A stretch of DNA of 64,000 nucleotides from Streptomyces sp. FIT100 (GCF_024584805.1 NZ_CP075715.1:6357526-6421525), one strand, 5' to 3'. Numbered from the stretch's first letter, positions 43,158 through 52,778 are shown. The notes: a model not told the origin generated them from the sequence alone. Program-made: numbers and translations.

Positions 43158-43275
43158 CGGGTGCGGCACCGGCCCGGACCGGGTCGACCACGAGGTCACC
43201 GCCACGCCGCCACGCCGCCACGCCGCCACGCCGCTACGCCGCCGCGTCGCCGTAGCCGGTCCTGACAACCGGATC

Positions 43276-43320
43276 GTCGAGTGGTCGACGTCCTGACGGC
43301 CAGGACGTCGACTACTCGAC
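43276..43320 (-). terminator. long hairpin at the 3' end of the M24 peptidase gene
   Basis: A 20-bp stem with one mismatch (GTCGAGTGGTCGACGTCCTG at 43276-43295 against 43301-43320) and loop ACGGC. It overlaps the last codons and stop of the minus-strand peptidase gene. Likely a bidirectional terminator. Confidence 0.7.
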
Positions 43321-44433
43321 GACCGCCATCTCACGCGCCGTGTTGTTGAAGCGCCGCCCGCCCGACTCCGTCACCGTCACGATGTCCTCGATCCGGACCC
43401 CGAAGCGGCCCCGCAGGTAGATGCCCGGCTCCACCGAGAAGCACATGCCCGCCACCAGCGGGCGGTCCTCGCCCTCGATCATGTACGGGGGTTCGTGCGT
43501 CGTGACGCCGATGCCGTGGCCCGTGCGGTGGATGAAGTGCTCGCCGTAGCCGGCCGCGGTGATGACCTGGCGGGCCGCGCGGTCGACGTCCTGGCAGGCG
43601 GCGCCGGGGCGGACCGCGTCGAAGCCGGCCTGCTGGGCGGCGCGTACGACATCGTGGACGTGCTGCTCCTCGGCGGTCGGCTCGCCGACGTGGACGGTGC
43701 GGGTGGTGTCGGAGCCGTAGCCGTCCTTCAGGCCGCCGAAGTCCAGGACGACCATGTCGCCCTGGACGATGGTGCGGTCGCCGGCCTCATGGTGCGGATC
43801 GGCGCCGTTCGGGCCGGAGCCGACGATGGTGAAGTCGACCTGGGAGTGGCCGAAGTGGCGCAACAGGTCCGCGAGTTCGGCCGCGATCTCGGTCTCCTCG
43901 CGGCCGGAGAAGCGGACCTTGAGGATCTCCTCGTACGCCGCGTCGGCAGCGGCGCCGGCCGCTTCCAGCCGGGCGAGCTCGGCCGCGTCCTTGACCGCGC
44001 GGAGCATCGGGAGCGCCTCGGTGAGCGCCACGTACGAGGTGTCGGGCAGCTGCTTGCGGAGACCGAGGAGGTGCATCGCCCAGGTGTTGTCGCTGACCCC
44101 GAAGCGGCCCCGGCCGTCGAGGAGCGGGGCGGTGACCGCGTAAGGGTCGTTGCCGTCCGTCCAGTCGCGGAAGGTGAGCGCGGGGGCGCCGGGCGCGTGC
44201 TCGGCGTCGGGGGCCTCCAGGGCGGGCACGACGAGGACCGGGTCGTGACCGTCGGCGAGGACGAGGAGGGTGAGCCGCTCGGTCGGCACCGGCCGGTAGC
44301 CGGTGAGGTGGACCAGGTCGGGGCCGGGGGCCACGAGGAGCCCGGCGAGCCCGGCGTCGGCGGCGGCCCGGGCGGCCCGGGCCATCCGGGCCCGGTAGTC
44401 GTCGGCGGTGAAGGGCTCGGCTGCGGCGGTCAC
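43312..44433 (-). CDS. aminopeptidase P family protein (M24 Xaa-Pro peptidase)
   Basis: A 373-aa product from the GTG at 44433, preceded by GGGAGGAAG; a GTG at 44448 has no such site. The N-terminal creatinase-like domain includes LLVAPGPDLVHLTGYRPVPTERLTLLVL. The C-terminal pita-bread domain has all metal ligands: Asp in MVVLDFGGLKDGYGSDTTRT, His in HRTGHGIGVTTHEPPY, Glu in FSVEPGIYLRG and Glu in GVRIEDIV. Cytoplasmic metallopeptidase that removes residues before proline, or a dipeptidase. It lies 21 bp downstream of the DUF gene on the same strand. Confidence 0.94.
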   Translation of the reverse strand: MTAAAEPFTADDYRARMARAARAAADAGLAGLLVAPGPDLVHLTGYRPVPTERLTLLVLADGHDPVLVVPALEAPDAEHAPGAPALTFRDWTDGNDPYAVTAPLLDGRGRFGVSDNTWAMHLLGLRKQLPDTSYVALTEALPMLRAVKDAAELARLEAAGAAADAAYEEILKVRFSGREETEIAAELADLLRHFGHSQVDFTIVGSGPNGADPHHEAGDRTIVQGDMVVLDFGGLKDGYGSDTTRTVHVGEPTAEEQHVHDVVRAAQQAGFDAVRPGAACQDVDRAARQVITAAGYGEHFIHRTGHGIGVTTHEPPYMIEGEDRPLVAGMCFSVEPGIYLRGRFGVRIEDIVTVTESGGRRFNNTAREMAVVE

Positions 44434-44454
44434 GGCGCTTCCTCCCACATGGCT

Positions 44455-45420
44455 TCAGTCCTCGTCGTCGTGCCGCTGCTGCGTCACGAGCCGTTCCAGC
44501 AGGTCCTGGAAGTCGTCCCCGACGACGATCCGGAGCCCGTCGCCGTCCTCGTCGCGGTCGCTGAGCTGGGTGAGCGTCCCGTTGCGCCACCAGTACACGT
44601 ACGGCGTGATCGCGCCCGGCGTGTCCGCGTACCCGGAGGCGGCGAACGCGGCCATGCCGTTCAGGGTGGGTATGACGCTCGCGTCGCGGATGACGTGGAA
44701 GGCGACCTGGTGCCGGAAGGGCAGCGCGACGAGCGCGCCGTCGGGCGTGATGTGCTGCCCGGTCACTTGCCGGACGAGCGCCTCCAGGACCAGCACCCTG
44801 CTCGCGGTGTAGAAGGAGTCGCCCACCACCACCTCGAAGCACATGCCCCCGGCGTCCTTGATGGTCTCGTGGCCCTCCACCGGCAGACCGCGCAGATTGT
44901 CCATCGCCCGCTGCCGCAGCCGCGGCACGTCGCCGAGCGGTTCCAGGGCGTCGTCGGTGAGCATCATGACGCTCTCGGGAAGGTCGAGGGCGAGGACCTC
45001 GCAGAGCCCCGGGGCGAGCGGCCGGGCGTAACCGAAGGTCTCCGGATCGAGACCCTCGGAGCCGATCACCCGGGGGTAGAGCTGGGCACGGATCTGGTCG
45101 GGCGGGAGCGTGTCGAGAGCGGACGGGGCGTCCATGGTGCGCAGCACCATGGCGACATGCCCGCGAATCACCTCGGGCCACACCCGGGGGCCGCGCTCGT
45201 CATTGTGGAGGACCGCGGCGAGGTTCCCGAGCCCGAACTGCCGCCCGGCGCTGTCGACGACGACGTCCGCGTAGACGCTTACCTCGAGCCCCTGCTCGGC
45301 GAACGCCTCCCGGACCTGCCCGCGGAAACGCGCGCCCTCGCCCTCGGAGAAGAAGGAGAACTCCGCGTCCCGGGGCACGTCGTCCCCGTCCCGCTTCGGT
45401 CCCCGCCTGAACAGCCCCAC
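44455..45420 (-). CDS. conserved hypothetical protein of actinomycetes
   Basis: A 321-aa product from the GTG at 45420. No assigned function; DUF1444-like features are possible but not certain. The acidic, soluble sequence starts MGLFRRGPKRDGDD. It includes AEQGLEVSVYADVVVDSAGRQFGLGNLAAVLHND, LYPRVIGSEGLDPETFGYARPLAPGLCEVLALDLP and SVIPTLNGMAAFAASGYADT, and ends with an acidic tail. No membrane span. It is in the same direction as the peptidase gene and probably co-transcribed. Confidence 0.85.
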   Translation of the reverse strand: MGLFRRGPKRDGDDVPRDAEFSFFSEGEGARFRGQVREAFAEQGLEVSVYADVVVDSAGRQFGLGNLAAVLHNDERGPRVWPEVIRGHVAMVLRTMDAPSALDTLPPDQIRAQLYPRVIGSEGLDPETFGYARPLAPGLCEVLALDLPESVMMLTDDALEPLGDVPRLRQRAMDNLRGLPVEGHETIKDAGGMCFEVVVGDSFYTASRVLVLEALVRQVTGQHITPDGALVALPFRHQVAFHVIRDASVIPTLNGMAAFAASGYADTPGAITPYVYWWRNGTLTQLSDRDEDGDGLRIVVGDDFQDLLERLVTQQRHDDED

Positions 45421-45725
45421 ATCAGCCCCCGCTCCTCATGCGTGTCCTCTGCTTTCGAGCCTACCGACCTCCCCTCACGCCCCGCTTCCCAGGCCCGTCC
45501 CACCGCGACCGGGGCCGCCCGGCCCGGTCGCCCACCGCAGAAGCGCCGGTCACGGAGCGCGACCGGCGGCGGGCAGTCGGGTGAACCGCCCGCCCGGATC
45601 GTGCGGCCGGCCTGACCGCCATTTGGCGGTGGTGCTGTTGCAGGCCCGCCCGGGCCGAAGTGGTATCGGGGCGGATGCCTTGACGGCAGACGGACGTTCA
45701 CATGTGGCCCGGCCGAAGGATGAGC

Positions 45726-47366
45726 ATGCGCATACCCGGATCCATAGCCGGCCGCGGCGGCTACGCCGCGGCCGCGCTCGCTGCGGTGATCTGCACGACA
45801 CTGACCGCCGGGCAGGGACGTGCGGCGCCCGGTGACGGGCCGGCTCCCTCCGACCACGCCGCGCCGCTCCAGTGGAGTCCGTGTCCCGAGGCCGGTGAGT
45901 ACGACTGCGCGACCGCGCAGGTACCGCTGGACTACCGCAACCCCGGGGGGCGTTCCATCGAGCTGGCGCTCGTCCGGCGGAAGGCGACCGGGCCGGGACC
46001 GCGGATCGGGTCCCTCTTCTTCAACCCCGGCGGGCCCGGGGCCGCCGGCACGGAACTGCTGCCGGCGACGTACGAGGCGTTTCCCCCCGAGGTGCGCCGG
46101 CGCTTCGACATCGTCAGCTGGGATCCGCGCGGGGTGGGCGCGAGCACCGCCGTACGCTGCTTCGACACCACGGACGAGGTCATCGCATGGGCGGAGCCGG
46201 TCCCCGCCGGATTCCCCGTCACCGCGCAGGAGCGGACCACCTGGGTCGACGCGTACGCCGACCTCGGCCGGCGCTGCGAGAAGAGCGACGCCGAACTGCT
46301 GCGGTACGTCTCCACCGCCGACACCGCCCGCGACCTGGAGCGGCTCCGCGAGGCGGTCGGCGACCGGCAGCTGAGCTACTTCGGGGTGTCGTACGGCACG
46401 CTGATCGGCGCCACGTACGCCAACCTCTTCCCCGGCAACGTCCGCGCCATGGTCCTCGACGGCAACATAGATCCCCACACCTGGCTGTACGGCGGCTCGA
46501 AGAGCGAGCCCCTGCTGGGGACGTTCCAGCGCGACAGCACGGACCTGGGGGCCTTCGCGACGCTCGAACAGTTCCTCGAACTGTGCGGGCGCGCCACCGC
46601 CGACCGCTGCGCCTTCTCCGCCGGCAGCCCGGAGGCGACCCGCGCCAGGTTCACCCGGCTGATGCAGCGCCTCCAGGACGCCCCGCAGGACGACTGGACC
46701 TACGCCGTGGCCGTCGCCACCGTGCACAGCAGCCTCTACACCGTCGATCCCGAGTGGGGCGAACTGGCCGACGCCCTCCAGGCCCTGTGGGAACGCCGCA
46801 AGCCGGAGGAACCTCCCGCACCCGAAGGCCCGTTGCCGTACCCGGGCCTCGAACAGATCCACGCCATCCGCTGCTCCGAGAGCCCCAATCCCCGGGACCC
46901 GCTGCGCTATCCCTCGCTGGAGCAGTTCGGTCGGGAGCGCGCGGGTGACCTCGGCCGGCTCATCGCCTGGGCGGCCGAGCCGTGCGCCACCTGGCCGGCC
47001 ACGGCGGCGCAGCCCTACACAGGCCCCTGGAACCGCCCCATGGCGCACCCGGCCCTCGTGGTGAACACGACGTACGACCCGGTCACCCCGTACGTGCAGG
47101 CGAAGGCCCTGGCCGGCCGCCTCGCGGGCGCCCGGCTGCTGACGCTCAAGGGCTACGGGCACGCCGCTTTCAGCAACCCCAGCGTCTGCGTCGAGGACCA
47201 CGAGACCCGCTACCTCGTCGACGGCGTCCTTCCGCCCCGAGGAGCGGTCTGCACCCAGGACGAGCAGCCCTTCGCCACCGCCCGGCCGCGCGGAGGCGTC
47301 CACACGGGCGGCGGCGGCACGGCCGGCGTCACCACAGGGGGTGGCGGTACGTCAGGCGCCGGGTGA
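45726..47366 (+). CDS. secreted alpha/beta-hydrolase (tripeptidyl aminopeptidase-like, TAP C-terminal)
   Basis: A 546-aa product; the ATG at 45726 has GAAGGA five bases upstream (an ATG at 45720 is alternative). A signal peptide (RIPGSIAGRGGYAAAALAAVICTT) precedes the hydrolase fold: FFNPGGPGAAGTELL oxyanion region, WDPRGVGAST, and the nucleophile elbow YFGVSYGTLIGATYAN. The TAP-like C-terminal segment contains PALVVNTTYDPVTPY (Asp) and LTLKGYGHAAFSNPSVCV (His). The Gly/Thr-rich C-terminal tail is low complexity. Extracellular peptidase/esterase of the SlpD/Tap group common in Streptomyces. Confidence 0.93.
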   Translation: MRIPGSIAGRGGYAAAALAAVICTTLTAGQGRAAPGDGPAPSDHAAPLQWSPCPEAGEYDCATAQVPLDYRNPGGRSIELALVRRKATGPGPRIGSLFFNPGGPGAAGTELLPATYEAFPPEVRRRFDIVSWDPRGVGASTAVRCFDTTDEVIAWAEPVPAGFPVTAQERTTWVDAYADLGRRCEKSDAELLRYVSTADTARDLERLREAVGDRQLSYFGVSYGTLIGATYANLFPGNVRAMVLDGNIDPHTWLYGGSKSEPLLGTFQRDSTDLGAFATLEQFLELCGRATADRCAFSAGSPEATRARFTRLMQRLQDAPQDDWTYAVAVATVHSSLYTVDPEWGELADALQALWERRKPEEPPAPEGPLPYPGLEQIHAIRCSESPNPRDPLRYPSLEQFGRERAGDLGRLIAWAAEPCATWPATAAQPYTGPWNRPMAHPALVVNTTYDPVTPYVQAKALAGRLAGARLLTLKGYGHAAFSNPSVCVEDHETRYLVDGVLPPRGAVCTQDEQPFATARPRGGVHTGGGGTAGVTTGGGGTSGAG

Positions 47367-47437
47367 CGGCGCGTCCGCCGACCGCGGCCCCGTCGCCCCC
47401 GGCGGACCCGCGGGTCATTCGTCCCCTGTACGGCGGG

Positions 47438-49207
47438 TCACTCGTCCCCCAGCACCACGCATGACTCCCCGGGCACCCTCAGCACCCCGTCCCCATCCGG
47501 GGTCCGGCCCTCCGTCGGGTCCCACGAGGCGAGGACCCGGGCGGCGCGGGCGCCGAGTCCGCCGCCCAGCGGTACGGCGGCGGGGGTTTTGCCGAGGTTG
47601 ACCGCGACCCGCACCTCGCCGCGGCGGAAGAGGAACCAGCGGCCCGCCTCGTCGTAGGCGACCCGCACCGCCGCCAGGTCCGGGTCGGAGAGGTCCGGGT
47701 GCTCGTGGCGCAGGGCGATCAGCGTGCGGTGCCAGGCCAGCAGGCGGGCGTGGGGGTCACGGTCGCGTTCGGCGCGGTCAAGGCAGGAGCGGAGCCGGGT
47801 GGCGGGGTCCTGCGGGTCGGGGATGTCGTCCGCCGCCCAGCCGTACGCCGCGAACTCCCGCCGCCGGCCCTTGCGTACGGCCTCCGCCAGCTCCGGGTCG
47901 GTGTGGTTGGTGAAGAACTGCCACGGTGTGCTCGCACCCCACTCCTCGCCCATGAACAGCATCGGCGTGAACGGTCCCGTCAGCACCAGCGCCGCCGCAC
48001 AGGCGAGCAGCCCGGGGGAGAGCCGGGCGGAGAGCCGGTCGCCGAGGGCGCGGTTGCCGATCTGGTCGTGGGTCTGGGCGTAGCCGAGGAAGCGGTGGGC
48101 GGGGGTGCGGTCGAGGTCGACGGGGCGTCCGTGCGTACGGCCGCGGAAGGTCGAGTACGTGCCGTCGTAGAAGAAGACGTGCCCCAGCGTCTTGGCGAGC
48201 GCGGCCAGCGGGGCGCGCGCGAAGTCCGCGTAGTAGCCCCGGGACTCACCGGTCAGCGCCGTGTGCAGGGCGTGGTGGAAGTCGTCGTTCCACTGGGCGT
48301 GCAGCCCGAGCCCGCCCTCCTCGCGCGGGGTCGTGGTCCGCGGATCGCACAGGTCCGACTCGGCGATCAGGAACAGCGGCCGCCCCAGGTCCGCCGCGAG
48401 GCCGTCCACCGCCGCCGACAGCTCCTCCAGGAACGTCAGCGCGCGGCTGTCGGCGAGCGCGTGGATGGCGTCGAGCCGCAGCCCGTCCATGCGGTAGTCG
48501 CGCAGCCAGGCCAGGGCGCTGCCCAGCAGATACGCGCGCACCTCGTCCGAGCCGGGCGCGTCCAGGTTGACCGCCGAGCCCCAGGGCGTGTGGTGGGTGT
48601 CGGTGAAGTACGGCCCGAAGGACGGCAGATGGTTGCCCGAGGGGCCGAGATGGTTGTGGACGACGTCGAGCACCACCCCGAGGCCGAGACCGTGCGCCGT
48701 GTCGACAAAGCGCTTGAGCGCCTCGGGCCCGCCGTACGGCTCGTGCACCGCCCACGGCGCCACGCCCTCGTACCCCCATCCGTGTGTCCCGGGAAAGGGG
48801 CACACGGGCATCAGCTCCACATGGGTGATGCCCAGCTCCACCAGCTCGCCCAGCCGCGCCGCCGCCGCGTCCAGGGTGCCCTCGCGGGTGTACGTGCCGA
48901 TGTGCAGCTCGTACAGGACCGCGCCGCGCAGCCCGCGCCCCGGCCAGTCGTCACTCCGCCAGACGTATGTGTCCGGGGCGACCACCGCGCTCGGCCCGTC
49001 CGGGCCCTCCGGCTGGCGGCGGGAGCGCGGATCGGGCAGCAGCGGGCCGCCGTCGAGCAGAAAGCCGTAGCGCGACCCGTCCCGCGCCTCCGCCTCGACC
49101 GCCCACCACTCCTCCAGCACGGGGTGGCGGTCCATCGGGAGCCGCGTACCCTCCAGCCACAGCTCGACCCGGTCCCGGGCGTACGGCGCCCACACCTCGA
49201 ACAGCAC
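47438..49207 (-). CDS. treZ: malto-oligosyltrehalose trehalohydrolase TreZ
   Basis: A 589-aa product. The start is the GTG at 49207, after AGGGGA, at LFEVWAPYARDRVELWLEG where the family begins; the frame upstream to 49471 is antisense to the GH1 remnant. It releases trehalose from maltooligosyl-trehalose. An N-terminal carbohydrate-binding sandwich precedes the GH13 barrel: VVLDVVHNHLGPSGNHL, MDGLRLDAIHAL (nucleophile Asp), FLIAESDLCDPR (acid Glu), YAQTHDQIGNRA (third Asp). The C-terminal domain ends VLRVPGESCVVLGDE. Works with treY at 58521-60881, although not adjacent here. Confidence 0.95.
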   Translation of the reverse strand: MLFEVWAPYARDRVELWLEGTRLPMDRHPVLEEWWAVEAEARDGSRYGFLLDGGPLLPDPRSRRQPEGPDGPSAVVAPDTYVWRSDDWPGRGLRGAVLYELHIGTYTREGTLDAAAARLGELVELGITHVELMPVCPFPGTHGWGYEGVAPWAVHEPYGGPEALKRFVDTAHGLGLGVVLDVVHNHLGPSGNHLPSFGPYFTDTHHTPWGSAVNLDAPGSDEVRAYLLGSALAWLRDYRMDGLRLDAIHALADSRALTFLEELSAAVDGLAADLGRPLFLIAESDLCDPRTTTPREEGGLGLHAQWNDDFHHALHTALTGESRGYYADFARAPLAALAKTLGHVFFYDGTYSTFRGRTHGRPVDLDRTPAHRFLGYAQTHDQIGNRALGDRLSARLSPGLLACAAALVLTGPFTPMLFMGEEWGASTPWQFFTNHTDPELAEAVRKGRRREFAAYGWAADDIPDPQDPATRLRSCLDRAERDRDPHARLLAWHRTLIALRHEHPDLSDPDLAAVRVAYDEAGRWFLFRRGEVRVAVNLGKTPAAVPLGGGLGARAARVLASWDPTEGRTPDGDGVLRVPGESCVVLGDE

Positions 49208-49328
49208 GGCATCCCCTGTTGTGTGTTGTGTCGACAGCACTCGGTGCCAGCACTCGGTGCCGCTCGCACCCATCCTGGCAAGTCCGGGGTCTGGAGGCGG
49301 CCTACTCGCCGGTACTAAGGTCCCGGCC

Positions 49329-49559
49329 ATGACGCCGCCCCCGCCCCCTGTACCCTCCCCCGACCGGCTCCCCGTATTCCCCTCCGGCTTCCTCTGGGGC
49401 GCGTCCGCGTCCGCCTTCCAGACCGAGGGCGCCGCGCAGCGCTTCGGCCTCGTGCGCATCGACGACGACACGCTGGAGCGGACCCCGAAGGCGTCGTACG
49501 CCTGGTACCGGGACGCCGTACGGGCGCAGCGGGCCGCCGCCGCCCGGTCACGGGACTGA
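49329..49559 (+). pseudogene. internally deleted GH1 beta-glucosidase remnant
   Basis: The 76-codon frame joins the conserved N-terminus of GH1 beta-glucosidases (PVFPSGFLWGASASAFQTEGA) directly to their conserved C-terminus (QRFGLVRIDDDTLERTPKASYAWYRDAVRAQ). The whole catalytic core of about 380 residues is missing, and the junction is in frame. It keeps an ATG start at 49329 and stop at 49559. It is probably a deletion relic rather than a working protein. Confidence 0.8.
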
Positions 49560-49651
49560 GCGGATCCTCCGGACCAGGATCCCGCGGTCGAGGTCGGATC
49601 CGTGGCTCCGTGCGGGGATCGTCCAGCACCATGGGCCGCTCACCATCAGCT

Positions 49652-49682
49652 CGGGGGTGCCCGGTCCTTAGGGACACCCCCG
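49652..49682. terminator. hairpin between GH1 remnant and acetyltransferase gene
   Basis: An 8-bp stem CGGGGGTG/CACCCCCG (49652-49659 and 49675-49682) with a 15-base loop. It lies 50 bp beyond the stop codon of the minus-strand acetyltransferase gene, between convergent genes. Confidence 0.5.
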
Positions 49683-49731
49683 GCCCGATCAATACACAGG
49701 ACCGCACGGGCCGGACCCGTGCGAGCCTGGC

Positions 49732-50616
49732 TCACACGAGGTGGATCCGCTCCTGCGTGACCGGGTGCCCGGCCTTCGTGAAGTGCGCCGCCATCGGGTG
49801 GTTGGTCTGGTCGGTCGCGCCCGCGATGAACTCCGCGCCCCGCTCGGCCAGGAAGTGCGTGCACTCGACGAGCAGGTCGTACGCGTAGCCGTGGCCGCGC
49901 TGCTCCGGTAGCACGCCGATGAAGCCGACGCACGGCCCCGACGGGTTGTGCGCCGGGATGTGCATCCCCACGAGCTCGCCCTCGCGCGTGTACGCCAACT
50001 GCCACCACTCGCGCGGCGACGGGCACCAGTGGAAGAAGTCCAGCTCCTCCTGGGCCGCCCGGTCGATGCCGCCCTCGGCGATGGCGCGCAGCGCGTGCGC
50101 GTCCAGCGTCGCGGAGTGGATGCGGCGCAGCAGGTCCAGGATGACGCCGTCGTCGGGCTCGGCCCTGAACTCCAGCCGCCCGGGCCGCTCCGGCAGCCCG
50201 CACACGGGCGTCCACCGGTACTGGAAGCGCTCCACGAGCACCTTCATCCCGGCTGCGCGCGCGGCCCGCAGCCGCGCCTCACCTGCGGCCCGGGTCACCG
50301 GGTCGTCGCGCCAGCCCGCGGGCAGGATCAGCTCGTACTCGACCTGGAACGGGGAGGTGCGCAGCAGTTCGGCGCCCGCCTCCTCCTCGCCCTCGGCCAC
50401 ATCGAACCAGTTGAGATTGACAGGTGCCGTGTCCTCGGGCCCGCCCCACCAGGCGGCCCGTGCGACGACCCTGCCGTCGCGCAGGGCGACGCGCTGCCAC
50501 TCGGGGCGGTGCGGCGTCGCCCTGGCCAGTGCCCGGCCCACGCCGAGCGGGTCGGGAAGGGTGTCGAAGAGATGTGCGTCGCTCGGGGAGAGCGCGCGTG
50601 TGACCAGATCGGTCAT
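49732..50616 (-). CDS. GNAT family N-acetyltransferase
   Basis: A 294-aa product from the ATG at 50616, with GGAGGA upstream. The N-terminal half is a degenerate GNAT-like domain (WQRVALRDGRVVARAAWW). The C-terminal half carries the acetyl-CoA fold: YTREGELVGMHIPAHNP, CVGFIGVLPEQRGHGYAYDLLVECTHFL with the Q/R-x-x-G-x-G/A CoA loop, and ATDQTNHPMAAHFTKAGHP. The substrate is unknown. It converges with the GH1 remnant. Confidence 0.9.
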   Translation of the reverse strand: MTDLVTRALSPSDAHLFDTLPDPLGVGRALARATPHRPEWQRVALRDGRVVARAAWWGGPEDTAPVNLNWFDVAEGEEEAGAELLRTSPFQVEYELILPAGWRDDPVTRAAGEARLRAARAAGMKVLVERFQYRWTPVCGLPERPGRLEFRAEPDDGVILDLLRRIHSATLDAHALRAIAEGGIDRAAQEELDFFHWCPSPREWWQLAYTREGELVGMHIPAHNPSGPCVGFIGVLPEQRGHGYAYDLLVECTHFLAERGAEFIAGATDQTNHPMAAHFTKAGHPVTQERIHLV

Positions 50617-50890
50617 GAGGAAGTCCTCCGGGAAGTGGCGTGCGCGTACGGTGTGTACGCACCACGTGTACGGACGCGCTCCCGGTCAGACAGCGAACGC
50701 CGGGCGGACGGGGCGGGAGCGCGGGAATCGTGTGGTCTGCACTGCGCTCGCCTCCTTCCGTCGGTCACGGGCGTCGCGGCCACGCTAGACGGCGCCGACC
50801 GGCACGTCCAGTGGTTTCCCGCGGCTCTCCGGAAGCGAACGCATCGGTCCTTCTGGACACCCCGGGCTTCCCGGCCCGACAATCACGACT

Positions 50891-51445
50891 GTGACGTCCT
50901 CTTTCGAGTTCCAGACGTATCCCGCTCCCGCGCGGCTCTCCGACGCCGAGCGGGACCGTGTGCTCGGGGTGCTCAGGGAGGGCGCGGCGCAGGGCAAGCT
51001 GTCCCACGACACGTTCATGCGGCGCATGGAGCTCGCGCTCGCCGCGCGCCGCCCGGACGAACTGCGCGCCCTCACCGCCGACTTGCGGCCCGAGGGCCGG
51101 CTGTCGCAGAAACTGTTCGGCGCCGTCGGCAAGGTGTCGGCCTTCTCCGTGCGGCTCAGCCGCGCCTGGCAGGCCGAGCGGCTCCCCCCGCTGCTGCTGC
51201 CCGAGCCCGGCCCGTACCCGCTGCGTATCGGCCGTGACCCGTCCAACGGCCTGCGGCTCAGCCACGAGACCGTCTCGCGCCTGCACGCCGAACTGTCCCT
51301 GCGGGGCGGGCTCTGGGTCCTGCGCGACCTCGGCTCGACCAACGGCACGACGGTCAACGGCCACCGGGTGACCGGCTCGGTCGTGGTCCAGGTCGGCGAC
51401 ATGGTGAGCTTCGGCCATATGAGCTTCCGCCTCGCGGCACGCTGA
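50891..51445 (+). CDS. DUF1707 and FHA domain protein
   Basis: A 184-aa product from the GTG at 50891. The N-terminal DUF1707 domain (ARLSDAERDRVLGVLREGAAQGKLSHDTFMRRMELALAARRPDEL) is followed by a short linker. A C-terminal FHA domain follows: LRIGRDPSNGLRLSHETVSRLHAEL and LRDLGSTNGTTVNGHRV, with the Arg, Ser and Asn that bind phosphothreonine. Cytoplasmic phospho-signalling adaptor by family. It stands alone, with a minisatellite downstream. Confidence 0.93.
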   Translation: MTSSFEFQTYPAPARLSDAERDRVLGVLREGAAQGKLSHDTFMRRMELALAARRPDELRALTADLRPEGRLSQKLFGAVGKVSAFSVRLSRAWQAERLPPLLLPEPGPYPLRIGRDPSNGLRLSHETVSRLHAELSLRGGLWVLRDLGSTNGTTVNGHRVTGSVVVQVGDMVSFGHMSFRLAAR

Positions 51446-51459
51446 GCCGACCCCGGTCC

Positions 51460-51595
51460 GACCTCGGCGCGAGCTCGATGCGGACCTCGGTCCGACCTCG
51501 GCGCGAGCTCGATGCGGACCTCGGTCCGACCCCGGTCCGACCCCGGTGCGAGCTCGATGCGGACCTCGGTCCGACCCCGGTCCGGGCCCGCCTCG
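51460..51595. repeat. minisatellite of ~35-45 bp units
   Basis: GCGAGCTCGATGCGGACCTC recurs at 51468, 51503 and 51548, with intervening GGTCCGACC(T/C)CGG blocks in variable number. Noncoding, between the FHA gene and gnd. Confidence 0.85.
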
Positions 51596-51746
51596 GCCGG
51601 GCGGTACCAGCCATAACCGCCGGTAACCCTCTGGGGCCGGGCCCGGTTCACCCCTGGCGGGTGAGGCCGGGCGGCGGCCGGCCAGGCACGCTGGGCAGCA
51701 GGTTCGCCCTGCCCAACGGGCGCCGTGCCGGACGGGGAGGTCAGCC

Positions 51747-52778
51747 ATGACCACGGACACACCCATGCAGCTGGGGATGATCGGGCTCGGCCGGATGGGC
51801 GCCAATCTGGTGCGCCGGCTGATGCGCGACGGCCACCGGTGCGTCGTCTACGACCTCGACCGTGACGCCGTGCAGGAGCTGGAGAAGGAAGGCGCGACCG
51901 CGGCCTCGTCGCTCCACGACTTCACCGACAAGCTGGAGCGGCCGCGCAGCCTCTGGCTGATGCTGCCCGCGGGCGTGGTGCAGCCCACGCTCGACCAGCT
52001 GATCCCGCTGCTGGACGGCGACGACGTCGTCGTCGACGGCGGCAACTCGTACTACCGCGACGACATGACCCGCGCGCGGCAGCTCGCCCCGCACGGCATC
52101 CACTACCTGGACTGCGGGACCTCGGGCGGCGTCTGGGGTCTCGAACGCGGCTACTGCCTGATGATCGGCGGCGAGGAAGAGCCCGTGGCCCGCCTGGGGC
52201 CGCTCTTCCGCACGATCGCTCCCGGCACCGGGGACGCCGAGCCGACGCCCGGCAGGACCAGGGCCGACGGGACGGCGCCCGAGGGCTATCTGCACTGCGG
52301 GCCCAACGGCGCCGGGCACTTCGTGAAGATGGTCCACAACGGTGTCGAGTACGGGATGATGGCCGCGATCGCCGAGGGGCTCAGCATCATCAAGCACGCC
52401 GACGCGGGGCTGCGCTCGCGGACCGTCGACGCCGAGACCGCGCCGCTGCGCGAGCCCGAGGCGTATCCGTACGAGATCGACGTGGCCGAGGTCGCCGAGG
52501 TGTGGCGGCGCGGCTCTGTCGTTGGCTCCTGGCTCGTCGACCTCGTCGCCGACGCACTGGCCCGCTCGCCGGAGCTCGACACGTACACCGGCCGGGTCTC
52601 GGACTCCGGGGAGGGCCGCTGGACGGTCCTCGCCGCCGTCGACGAGAGCGTGCCCGCGCCGGTCATCAGCGCGGCGCTGGCGCAGCGCTACGAGTCGCGC
52701 GGGCTGGGCGAGTTCACCGACAAGGTGCTCTCCGCGATGCGCGGTGAGTTCGGCGGCCACGCCGAGAAGGCCGGGTGA
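51747..52778 (+). CDS. gnd: 6-phosphogluconate dehydrogenase, decarboxylating (short type)
   Basis: A 343-aa product from the ATG at 51747. Oxidative pentose phosphate pathway: 6-phosphogluconate to ribulose-5-phosphate with NAD(P)H. The N-terminal Rossmann motif MIGLGRMGANLVRRL, substrate loop VVDGGNSYYRDD, YLDCGTSGGVWGLERGYCLMIGG, and catalytic CGPNGAGHFVKMVHNGVEYGMM are present. The length is that of the ~300-aa class rather than the 470-aa class. Just 6 bp separate it from zwf, so they form one operon. Confidence 0.95.
   Translation: MTTDTPMQLGMIGLGRMGANLVRRLMRDGHRCVVYDLDRDAVQELEKEGATAASSLHDFTDKLERPRSLWLMLPAGVVQPTLDQLIPLLDGDDVVVDGGNSYYRDDMTRARQLAPHGIHYLDCGTSGGVWGLERGYCLMIGGEEEPVARLGPLFRTIAPGTGDAEPTPGRTRADGTAPEGYLHCGPNGAGHFVKMVHNGVEYGMMAAIAEGLSIIKHADAGLRSRTVDAETAPLREPEAYPYEIDVAEVAEVWRRGSVVGSWLVDLVADALARSPELDTYTGRVSDSGEGRWTVLAAVDESVPAPVISAALAQRYESRGLGEFTDKVLSAMRGEFGGHAEKAG

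Noticed and set aside
42180..43334. Repetitive ORFs over the 207-bp tandem array (both strands)
   Set aside because: The unit is a multiple of three so any open frame repeats; no start signals or domains.
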